This document shows positions 27,052-34,338 of a stretch of DNA of 64,000 nt, one piece after another (position 1 is the stretch's first letter; every line of letters starts with the position of its first letter). The notes beneath the pieces are model-generated. The model did no database searches, was not told the DNA's origin, and saw only the letters and a list, made by a program, of their open reading frames with translations. The stretch is from Peteryoungia aggregata LMG 23059. GTDB lineage: Bacteria; Pseudomonadota; Alphaproteobacteria; Rhizobiales; Rhizobiaceae. Made by a program: the position numbers and the translations under genes. Location: contig NZ_JAUSUW010000004.1 of NCBI RefSeq assembly GCF_030814435.1, forward strand, positions 62,001 through 126,000. The letters run 5' to 3'.

Positions 27052-27072
27052 GGGGCCGGCAGAACCGGCCCC
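27052..27072 (-). terminator. Terminator-like hairpin between the DUF892 and sigma factor genes
   Basis: GGGGCCGG (27052-27059) and CCGGCCCC (27065-27072) form a perfect 8-bp stem with the loop CAGAA. It lies 24 bp beyond the DUF892 stop codon on the - strand and is followed there by ATTCTTGTG, a weak T-rich stretch, so termination is plausible but imperfect. Confidence 0.45.
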
Positions 27073-27095
27073 GATAGCAAAGTGATGATGACGAC

Positions 27096-27596
27096 TTACG
27101 CAGCCTTTTTCTGGCCAGCGGCATTGACCGCCTTTTCGGCAAGCTTGGTCAGAGCCTGATCGGTCTTTGTTTCCTCGGCCAGAGTCTGCTCGAGCAGCGC
27201 GACGGCATCGGTATAGCCGAGCTGCTGGGCCCAGGCGCGAAGCGTGCCGTAGCGGCTGATCTCATAGTGTTCGACCGCCTGCGCGGCAGCCAGCAGTCCG
27301 GCGTCAAGCGCGGGCGAGCCCTTGAACTCGTCCATGATCTCCTCGCCTTCCTCGACAATGCCGTCGATCGCCGGGCAGGTCTTGGCCCGCGGCCGTTTGC
27401 CCATGATCTCAAACACCTGCTGCAGTCGCTCGACCTGACCTTCGGTCTCGTCCCGGTGCTGCAGGAAGGCAGCCTTGAGCTTCTCGTCCTGGGCGCCACG
27501 CGCCATCTTCGGCAGAGCCTTCAGGATCTTCCGTTCCGCGTAATAGATGTCCTTGAGGGTCTCGTGAAACAGGTCTTCAAGTGTTTTGCTGGCCAT
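27096..27596 (-). CDS. Ferritin-like DUF892 (YciE/YciF) family protein
   Basis: 166-residue helical protein of the YciE/YciF-type ferritin-like family. Helices carry the expected acidic and histidine metal-site residues (LFHETLKDIYYAERKILKALPKMA, HRDETEGQVERL, AVEHYEISRYGTLRAWA and LLEQTLAEETKTDQALT). Members are induced by osmotic and stationary-phase stress in several bacteria; the enzymatic role is unclear. An EcfG-like promoter 40 bp upstream of the ATG fits a stress role. The C-terminus is an alanine/lysine tail. Confidence 0.9.
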   Translation of the reverse strand: MASKTLEDLFHETLKDIYYAERKILKALPKMARGAQDEKLKAAFLQHRDETEGQVERLQQVFEIMGKRPRAKTCPAIDGIVEEGEEIMDEFKGSPALDAGLLAAAQAVEHYEISRYGTLRAWAQQLGYTDAVALLEQTLAEETKTDQALTKLAEKAVNAAGQKKAA

Positions 27597-27635
27597 GATG
27601 GCTATCTCCTCGGGTTTTGGGAATTACCGCTGACT

Positions 27636-27660
27636 AACTGGCCCCAAACCCCTTTGTTCC
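27636..27660 (-). promoter_or_regulatory. Candidate EcfG-type promoter (GGAAC-N16-AGTT) of the DUF892 gene
   Basis: On the - strand GGAAC (27660-27656), 16 bp, then AGTT (27639-27636), with the ATG 40 bp further on. The -35 element is perfect and the -10 differs at its first base. Confidence 0.5.
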
Positions 27661-27748
27661 TGGCTTTATTTCGCATACGGCGGGGAACGAACATGGCCGA
27701 TCGGAGTTGCCTGCGAGCGCTTCTGGCTCGCTTTTTCGAAAGGAAGCC

Positions 27749-29596
27749 TCAGCCGCGAAGCGCGCGCAAGGCATTGAGGATGACCGCGACATCGATCACC
27801 TCCTGCAATAGCGCCCCCTGAACCGGCGTCAGATAGCCGAAGGCGGCCATCACCATGGCGCCGCCCGAGAGAACAAGCCCGGCAATCGCACTTTGCCGGG
27901 CGATTTTGCGGGACCTCTTCGCGATGCCGCAGGCAAGCGGCAGGCGTGACAGATCATCCGCCAGCAGCACCACATCCGCCGCTTCCGAAGAGGCCGCAGA
28001 GCCGCGCGCACCGATTGCCACGCCGACATCGGCCAGCGCCAGCGCCGGGGCATCATTGACCCCGTCTCCCACCATCATCACCACGCCAGAAGCCCGCTCC
28101 CGCCGAATGAGCCCGACCTTGTCTTCCGGCGCGAGGTCTCCGGCGACGGCATCGAGGCCGAGACTGGCCGAGGCCTTTTCCGCCACATCGGTGCGGTCGC
28201 CGGAGGCCATCACGATGCGGCGCACCCCGCCAGCCCTGAAAGCACTGATCGTGTCACCGGCGTCCGCACGAATGGGATCGGACAGCAGAATGAAGCCGGC
28301 GGCCCGTCCATCGATACCGACGGCGACCACCGCCGTGCCGTTGTCGATGTCGGCTCTGGCAAAGTCTTCGCCGGCAAGCAGCTGCGAGCTGACATAGCCG
28401 CTGCCGCCGAGCACCACCTTGACGCCTCCGACCAGGCCGGAAAGCCCCCGCCCCGCCTCTTCGATGACGCCCTGAGGCAGAGTCAGGCTTAGACCACGTA
28501 TGGTGGCGGCGCGCACAAGCGCTTCCGCCGCGACATGCCCGGAGGCCTGATCGAGAGAGGCGGCCAGTGCCAGCACCCGATCGGGCGTGAAACCCGGTTG
28601 CGGCCGGACCTCCGACACTTCCGGCCGCGCGGAGGTCACTGTGCCGGTCTTGTCGACGACGACAGTGGTGACGGCAGCGAGCGCTTCGAGCGCGCCGGCG
28701 GTTTTCACCAGCACGCCGTGCGACGCAGCCCGTGACATCCCGGCAATGACGGCAACGGGCACGGCGAGGATCAGCGGACAGGGGGTTGCAACGACGAGCA
28801 CGGCGAGCGCCCGTGTCGCGTCCCCGCTCCACCACCAGGCGCCACCGGAAAGCAGCAGCGTGACGCCGAGAAAGACGAGTGCGTAGCGGTCCGCGAGACG
28901 CGCCATCGGGGCCCGGCTTGCCTGGGCCTGCTCGACGAGGCGCACGATGCCGGCATAGGTGCTTTCCTTCGAGCCGCGCAAGACCAGCAGATCGAAGGCA
29001 TCGCCGAGAACGGTCGCGCCGCTCGGCACCTCATACCCCATCTGGATCGGCACCGGCAGCGATTCGCCCGTCAGTGCCGAGAGATCGAGTACGGCGGTGG
29101 CCGCAAGCAGGCGCCCGTCGGCGGGCACGACTTCGCCCTTGCGCACCAAGATCCGGTCCTGTGGCTTCAGGCTTTCGATCGGCACGCTTTCGAGAGCCTG
29201 ACTGTGGTAGAGCATGGCCGTGCGCGAGACACGACCGAGCAGGGCCGTCATGTCACGCCGGGCGCGCCCCTCGGCGAAGCTTTCAAGCAATTGGCCGCCG
29301 GCATACATCACGGCGACAATGGCGGCAGCGAGGTTTTCGCCGAGTGCGAGGCCGACGCCAATCGACAAAGCGGCGATCGCATCGACGCCCATCCGACCGT
29401 TCACAAGCGCCCGCAGAATGTCGATGACGAGGACGACAAAGACGGAACCGGCCCCGACCAGCCAGACCTGACGCGCAAGCTCGGGATAGTCCGTCAGGGC
29501 AAGAATGCCGCCGCCGGCGAGGCAGAGAAAGGCAAGCGCCGCGAGCAGGACCGGCAGGCTCTCACGCAAAGGTGTCGACTGCAGAATGTCCGGCAT
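27749..29596 (-). CDS. Heavy metal-translocating P1B-type ATPase without HMA domain
   Basis: 615-residue metal-transport ATPase of the inner membrane. Visible: actuator TGES (176-179), transmembrane metal motif TPCP (271-274), phosphorylation site DKTGT (315-319), and the hinge GDGVNDAP near residue 520. There is no N-terminal heavy-metal domain. The TPC motif differs from the CPC of Cu/Zn/Cd pumps and is the motif reported for P1B-5 (Ni/Fe-type) ATPases such as Nia of Sinorhizobium, though the C-terminal hemerythrin domain of Nia is absent. The conserved HP dipeptide of the nucleotide domain reads SGHVAAEA instead of SEHPxAxA. Substrate is therefore uncertain. Start at 29596; a longer frame reaches 29689 and would overlap divergent dxr. 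Confidence 0.85.
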   Translation of the reverse strand: MPDILQSTPLRESLPVLLAALAFLCLAGGGILALTDYPELARQVWLVGAGSVFVVLVIDILRALVNGRMGVDAIAALSIGVGLALGENLAAAIVAVMYAGGQLLESFAEGRARRDMTALLGRVSRTAMLYHSQALESVPIESLKPQDRILVRKGEVVPADGRLLAATAVLDLSALTGESLPVPIQMGYEVPSGATVLGDAFDLLVLRGSKESTYAGIVRLVEQAQASRAPMARLADRYALVFLGVTLLLSGGAWWWSGDATRALAVLVVATPCPLILAVPVAVIAGMSRAASHGVLVKTAGALEALAAVTTVVVDKTGTVTSARPEVSEVRPQPGFTPDRVLALAASLDQASGHVAAEALVRAATIRGLSLTLPQGVIEEAGRGLSGLVGGVKVVLGGSGYVSSQLLAGEDFARADIDNGTAVVAVGIDGRAAGFILLSDPIRADAGDTISAFRAGGVRRIVMASGDRTDVAEKASASLGLDAVAGDLAPEDKVGLIRRERASGVVMMVGDGVNDAPALALADVGVAIGARGSAASSEAADVVLLADDLSRLPLACGIAKRSRKIARQSAIAGLVLSGGAMVMAAFGYLTPVQGALLQEVIDVAVILNALRALRG

Positions 29597-29680
29597 TCTC
29601 TCATTCCCGAGCGGGCTGGCGAGGGGTCGAGATCGACCTCTCTTGCTGGTCTTCCCTTTCCCTTGTAGAGCCTTCTGAGC

Positions 29681-30883
29681 ATGAAGCAATCGGACGTAAG
29701 CAGCATGATCGACAGCGCCCGGCCCCGCCGCCTTTCAGTCCTCGGCTCGACCGGCTCGATCGGCGTCAACACGCTCGACGTCATCGAGCAGCTCGGTGGC
29801 CGTGATGCCTTCGAGGTCATGGCGCTGACCGGCAACGGCAATCTCGATCTGCTCGCCGAACAGGCGCGTCGCACGGGTGCCAAACTCGCCGTCACCGCCG
29901 ACGAGAGCCAGTACATGGCGCTCAAGGACCTGCTGTCAGGATCGGGCATCGACGTTGCCGCCGGCACGAGCGGACTGGACGAGGCAGCCGACATGGCGGC
30001 CGGCTGGGTGATGGCCGCAATCGTCGGCACCGCAGGCCTCGCTCCGACGCTGAAGGCTGCCGCACGGGGCGCCGACATCGCGCTTGCCAACAAGGAATGC
30101 CTCGTCTCCGCAGGCCACCTCTTCGTCGAGGCGGTGAGACATGGCGGCGGACGGCTGATCCCGGTCGACAGCGAACATTCGGCGATCTTCCAGTGCCTGG
30201 AACAGGACCAGCGGCACGCGCTCGAGCGCATCGTGCTGACAGCCTCCGGTGGCCCTTTCCGCACCCATAGCCGCGAGCAGATGGCGAATGTCACGGTGCA
30301 GACGGCCCGCACCCATCCCAACTGGTCGATGGGCCTGAAGATCTCCGTTGGCAGCGCCTCGATGTTCAACAAGGCGCTGGAAATGATCGAGGCCAAGCAC
30401 CTCTTCGATGTGCGCCCCGACCAGATCGAGGTCGTCGTGCATCCGCAGTCGATCATCCATTCGATGGTCGGCTACACCGACGGCTCCGTCATCGCCCAAC
30501 TCGGTGTGCCGGACATGCGCACCGCCATCGGCTATGCGCTGACCTATCCGAAGCGTCCGGCGCTGAATGTTGACAGGCTCGATTTTGCCAAGCTGGCAAG
30601 GCTCGATTTCGAAGCCCCCGACGAAATCCGCTTTCCGGCCATCCGCCTTGCTCGCACGGCACTCGAACGCGGCGGATTGCAGGGCGCAATCCTCAACGCC
30701 GCCGAAGAAACCGCCTTCAACGCCTTCATCGAGGACAAGATCCGCTTCCTCGACATGGCCGACGTGGTGGAGACCGTTATGGACGCGATGGTCGAAGGCG
30801 TGCCGGCAGACACGATCGAAGACGTGTTTGCCGCTGATCGTGAGGCGAGGCGCAAGGCGGCAGAGGTTATCGCTGCCAGATAG
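29681..30883 (+). CDS. dxr: 1-deoxy-D-xylulose 5-phosphate reductoisomerase
   Basis: 400-residue NADPH-dependent enzyme producing MEP, the committed step of the non-mevalonate isoprenoid pathway. The NADPH motif LGSTGSIGVNTLDVI is near the N-terminus, the catalytic loop segments ALANKECLVSAG, VDSEHSAIFQCL and LTASGGPFR are intact, and NWSMGLKISVGSASMFNK is the substrate-binding region. The start could also be the ATG at 29705 (MIDSARP). In many rhizobia dxr is found apart from the uppS-cdsA-bamA cluster, as here. Confidence 0.96.
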   Translation: MKQSDVSSMIDSARPRRLSVLGSTGSIGVNTLDVIEQLGGRDAFEVMALTGNGNLDLLAEQARRTGAKLAVTADESQYMALKDLLSGSGIDVAAGTSGLDEAADMAAGWVMAAIVGTAGLAPTLKAAARGADIALANKECLVSAGHLFVEAVRHGGGRLIPVDSEHSAIFQCLEQDQRHALERIVLTASGGPFRTHSREQMANVTVQTARTHPNWSMGLKISVGSASMFNKALEMIEAKHLFDVRPDQIEVVVHPQSIIHSMVGYTDGSVIAQLGVPDMRTAIGYALTYPKRPALNVDRLDFAKLARLDFEAPDEIRFPAIRLARTALERGGLQGAILNAAEETAFNAFIEDKIRFLDMADVVETVMDAMVEGVPADTIEDVFAADREARRKAAEVIAAR

Positions 30884-30891
30884 GCAGCACC

Positions 30892-32010
30892 TCACCTATC
30901 ATAGACAGCCGCCCGCAACATTTCCGGATAGGCGCCGGTGCAGCCTTCAAGCGCATTGTTGGTGAGGCTGACAACGGTCAGCCGCTCGGCTGGATCGATG
31001 AACCAGGTATTGCCATAGACGCCGCCCCACTGGATCGCCCCATTGGGCAGGGATGTCATAGCTGCGACCGGATCGACAACGAGGCCGCCAACGAAGGTGA
31101 AGCGGTAGCCAGGTTCACCCTCAATATCCCCGATCTGGTTCGAGAGTGCGGCCTTGGCAGTTTCCGGCTTCAGCAGCGAAGCTCCACCGCTGCGCAGCAT
31201 CTCCAGAAGCCTCATCACGTCCCCTGCGGTGCCGACCATCCCGGCGCCGCCGGATTGGAAGGCCTTGGGGTTGAAGATCCGAGAGGGCGAAAACACCGTG
31301 CGCCAGCGCTCTTCGTCACCGCTCACCCAAGGGTCTGGCATCCGGACCGGGCGGCCAGGATGATCAGCATAAGCGACCGCGAGGCGCTTCGCATCCGTCA
31401 CATGAAAACGCGCATCGGCCATGCCGAGCGGGCCGGCGACATGATGCACCACGGCCGCTTCCAGCGTGCCGCAATGGACGGCGGCGATCACGCCGCCGAG
31501 AATGTCGGTAGCAAAGGAATAGGCCCAGCGACTGCCCGGCTCAAAGGCGAGCGGAATGCCATTGTGGCGGCTGAAATTCTCTTCGAGGCTGAAATCGGTA
31601 TTGCCGAGCCCGAGTGTCATCCGCTGCCCCTCGGGCAGGAGTTCAAGCGCGGGGTCGTAGGTGAGGCCAGACGTATGGGTCAGCAGATGGCGGATGGTAA
31701 TCGTGGCCTCACGCCCATCCGGCGTCTTCGGCCGGAACCAGGGCAGGTGATCGACGACGCGGTCGTCGAGGCTTAGCAGTCCCTTGTCGATCATAACAAG
31801 GGCGGTGACTGCGACGATTGGCTTGCTGATCGAGGCATAGCGAAAGATCGTGTTGCGCTGCACGGGCACGCCCGCTTCACGGTCGACGAAGCCGGCTGTC
31901 TTCTCCAGGATGGGTTGACCGTCCTGATAGACCAGCACCACGGCACCCGTAATGCGTTCCTCTTCGATCACCCTGTCGATCAGATCATTGACGCGTGTCG
32001 CAATGGTCAC
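30892..32010 (-). CDS. Serine hydrolase (beta-lactamase/esterase class C fold)
   Basis: 372-residue protein of the beta-lactamase-related serine hydrolase family. The nucleophile motif is SISK in FRYASISKPIVAVTAL near residue 60, and the YxN-like element is YSFATD, with the third element HxG-like region near NGAIQWGGVYGNTW. Such proteins act as esterases or D-amino peptidases; no substrate can be deduced. No signal peptide is evident. Start is a GTG at 32010 preceded by AAGGGG. The gene is convergent with dxr and downstream of hemA on the same strand, separated by a terminator. Confidence 0.85.
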   Translation of the reverse strand: MTIATRVNDLIDRVIEEERITGAVVLVYQDGQPILEKTAGFVDREAGVPVQRNTIFRYASISKPIVAVTALVMIDKGLLSLDDRVVDHLPWFRPKTPDGREATITIRHLLTHTSGLTYDPALELLPEGQRMTLGLGNTDFSLEENFSRHNGIPLAFEPGSRWAYSFATDILGGVIAAVHCGTLEAAVVHHVAGPLGMADARFHVTDAKRLAVAYADHPGRPVRMPDPWVSGDEERWRTVFSPSRIFNPKAFQSGGAGMVGTAGDVMRLLEMLRSGGASLLKPETAKAALSNQIGDIEGEPGYRFTFVGGLVVDPVAAMTSLPNGAIQWGGVYGNTWFIDPAERLTVVSLTNNALEGCTGAYPEMLRAAVYDR

Positions 32011-32027
32011 TTGGCTGAAACCCCTTA

Positions 32028-32060
32028 AACGAAAATACGGGCCCCGTTACCGGGACCCGC
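32028..32060 (-). terminator. Intrinsic terminator of hemA
   Basis: An imperfect 9-bp stem (32038-32046 with 32051-32059, one G-U pair in the - strand RNA) around a short loop is followed on the - strand by TATTTTCGTTT. It lies about 30 bp past the hemA stop. Confidence 0.65.
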
Positions 32061-32088
32061 ATTGTTATGCGAAGGATTTGGCCTGCGA

Positions 32089-33303
32089 TCAAGCGACCGC
32101 GCGGGCGAGCGCGCAACGCGACCAGAGCTGGTGCAGCGAGCCGACCAGATGGTCGAGATCGGCGTCGGAATGCAAAGGCGTCGGCGTGATGCGCAGCCGT
32201 TCGGTCTTTTTCGGGACCGTCGGATAATTGATCGGCTGCACATAGATGGAACAGTTGTCGAGCAGCAGGTCGGAGATCCACTTGCACTTCGACGCATCGC
32301 CGACGAGCACCGGCACGATATGGCTGGGGTTCTGCACATGCGGAATGCCGGCCTTGTCGAGCATGGAGCGCAGGCGGCGCACGCGCTCCTGATGGGCGAA
32401 GCGCTCGACCTGGCTGGTCTTCAGATGGCGGATCGAGGCGACCGCACCGGCGGCAAGTGCCGGCGGCAGCGCCGTCGTAAAGATGAAGCCCGAGGCAAAC
32501 GAGCGGACGAAATCACAGAGCGCGGTCGAGGCAGCGATATAGCCACCCATGACACCAAACGCCTTGCCAAGCGTGCCTTCGATGATCGTCAAACGATCCA
32601 TCAGGCCTTCGCGCTCGGCGATGCCGCCACCATGGGCGCCGTACATGCCGACCGCATGGACTTCATCGAGATAGGTCATCGCGCCATACTTGTCGGCGAG
32701 ATCACAGATCTCCTTGATCGGGGCGATGTCGCCATCCATCGAGTAGACGGATTCGAACGCAATCATTTTCGGCGCCTTCGGATCGGCAGCAGCGAGCTTG
32801 GCTTCCAGATCCTTGACGTCGTTATGCTTCCAGATGACACGCTCGGCCTTGGAATGGCGGATGCCTTCGATCATGGAGGCGTGGTTGAGGGCGTCGGAGA
32901 AGATGATCAGGCCCGGGATCTTGGCGCCGAGCGTGCCAAGCGCTGCCCAGTTCGAGACATAGCCCGAAGTGAAGATCAGCGCCGATTCCTTGCCGTGCAG
33001 ATCCGCGAGCTCGCGCTCCAGCAGAACGTGGTAGTGATTGGTGCCAGAGATATTCCGGGTGCCTCCCGCACCCGCGCCACAGTCGTCGATCGCCTTTTTC
33101 ATGGCGTCGATCACGAGCGGGTTCTGGCCCATGCCGAGATAGTCGTTGGAGCACCAGACGGTGACCTCCTGGGTGCCGTTCTCGGTGTAGCGGGTCGCGC
33201 GCGGGAAATTGCCACGCTGGCGTTCCAAATCAGCGAAGACGCGGTACCGGCCTTCCTCGTGAAGCCCCGCGAGCTGATCCTTGAAAAACGCCTCGAAATC
33301 CAT
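32089..33303 (-). CDS. hemA: 5-aminolevulinate synthase
   Basis: 404-residue PLP enzyme condensing glycine and succinyl-CoA to 5-aminolevulinate, the first tetrapyrrole step in alphaproteobacteria (C4 pathway). Motifs: [17 protein letters not shown], the [12 protein letters not shown] strand, and the catalytic lysine K247 in EGTLGKAFG. It feeds haem and the B12 corrin ring made with CobST encoded upstream in this window. The 220-bp upstream region carries an FNR/FixK-type palindrome, suggesting oxygen control. Confidence 0.97.
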   Translation of the reverse strand: MDFEAFFKDQLAGLHEEGRYRVFADLERQRGNFPRATRYTENGTQEVTVWCSNDYLGMGQNPLVIDAMKKAIDDCGAGAGGTRNISGTNHYHVLLERELADLHGKESALIFTSGYVSNWAALGTLGAKIPGLIIFSDALNHASMIEGIRHSKAERVIWKHNDVKDLEAKLAAADPKAPKMIAFESVYSMDGDIAPIKEICDLADKYGAMTYLDEVHAVGMYGAHGGGIAEREGLMDRLTIIEGTLGKAFGVMGGYIAASTALCDFVRSFASGFIFTTALPPALAAGAVASIRHLKTSQVERFAHQERVRRLRSMLDKAGIPHVQNPSHIVPVLVGDASKCKWISDLLLDNCSIYVQPINYPTVPKKTERLRITPTPLHSDADLDHLVGSLHQLWSRCALARAVA

Positions 33304-33449
33304 GCCTAAACTCCAGTCTACGACACTCTTTTGTGTCTCTCCGGCGCCGGGGTCAACCCCGTCATTGTAAATTCATTCTAAACTGCGACAAATGGCGCGA
33401 ACATTAGAACGGTTGCATAGAGATACTAACGGATCGTGCCGGAGCAAAC

Positions 33450-33463
33450 TTGATCTGCGTCAA
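33450..33463. promoter_or_regulatory. FNR/FixK-type box upstream of hemA
   Basis: TTGAT-CTGC-GTCAA at 33450-33463 is an almost perfect match to the rhizobial FixK/FnrN consensus TTGAT-N4-(A/G)TCAA. Its centre is about 153 bp upstream of the hemA ATG. A -10-like TAGAAT on the - strand at 33380-33375 would place the box near -88. Low-oxygen control of hemA by FixK/FNR-type regulators is known in rhizobia and Rhodobacter. Confidence 0.6.
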
Positions 33464-33469
33464 GCGCAG

Positions 33470-33498
33470 GAAAAAGGACGGCCGAAGCCGTCCTTTTC
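33470..33498. terminator. Bidirectional intrinsic terminator after coxM
   Basis: An 11-bp stem AAAAGGACGGC/GCCGTCCTTTT with the loop CGAA (TTCG on the - strand, an especially stable tetraloop), flanked by A and T runs. It ends the coxS-coxL-coxM transcript and isolates hemA from read-through. Confidence 0.88.
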
Positions 33499-33523
33499 CG
33501 TTTATGCCGGAAAGCAAAGGCAA

Positions 33524-34324
33524 TTACGCGGCCTGAATGGCGCGTTTCGCCATGACCCGGATCAGATTGGCCCGGTATTCCGCCGTGCAATGCAGATCCG
33601 ACATGAGGTCCGCCGAATCAATTTCGACACCTGCGACAGCCTCCGGTGACCAGTTGGCGGAGAGGGCCGCTTCAAGTCCGGCATGCCGGAAGACGCCCGA
33701 CGACCCGGCGCCGGTGACCGCAACGCGCACGCCACCTGATCCCTTCGAGACGAAGACGCCGGTCATGGCATAACGGGAGGCCGGATTGGCGAACTTGGCA
33801 TAACCCGCCTTTTCCGGAGCATCGAAGCGGATCGCCGTGATGATCTCGTCCTCGGCAAGCGCCGTCTCGAAGAGGCCGACGAAGAAATCGTCCGCCGCAA
33901 TCTCGCGGGAATTGGTGACCACCGTCGCCCCGAGGCCGAGTACGGCTGACGGGTAGTCGGCAGCCGGATCATCATTGGCGACGGAACCCCCGATCGTGCC
34001 CATATGGCGCACATGCGGATCACCGATGAGCGAGGCGAGATGGCAAATCGCAGGGCAGACTGCACGGATGGCCGCCGAAGAGGCGACCTCCGCATGGGTG
34101 ACCGCAGCACCGATGGTGACCTGACGGCCATTCACCGTGATGCCCTTCATCGACGCGATGTGCCGGAGATCAACGAGGTCAGACGGCTGGGCGAGGCGCT
34201 GCTTGAGCGCCGCGATCAGGGTCTGGCCGCCGGCAATGAACTTGCCGTCTTCGGCACCGGAGAGAAGTTTTCCGGCATCCTCGATCGACGAGGCACGATG
34301 ATAGCTGGTGGAATAGAGCTGCAT
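33524..34324 (-). CDS. Molybdenum hydroxylase FAD subunit (CoxM-like)
   Basis: 266-residue medium subunit with FAD-binding signatures AGGQTLI (31-37) and TIGGSVANDDPAADYP (from residue 110), followed by the CO dehydrogenase flavoprotein C-terminal domain. It carries electrons from the FeS subunit to the acceptor. Encoded downstream of coxL with a 14-bp gap; order S-L-M is typical of form II CO dehydrogenase-like operons. Confidence 0.9.
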   Translation of the reverse strand: MQLYSTSYHRASSIEDAGKLLSGAEDGKFIAGGQTLIAALKQRLAQPSDLVDLRHIASMKGITVNGRQVTIGAAVTHAEVASSAAIRAVCPAICHLASLIGDPHVRHMGTIGGSVANDDPAADYPSAVLGLGATVVTNSREIAADDFFVGLFETALAEDEIITAIRFDAPEKAGYAKFANPASRYAMTGVFVSKGSGGVRVAVTGAGSSGVFRHAGLEAALSANWSPEAVAGVEIDSADLMSDLHCTAEYRANLIRVMAKRAIQAA

Positions 34325-34338
34325 GGTTCTCTCCTTCC

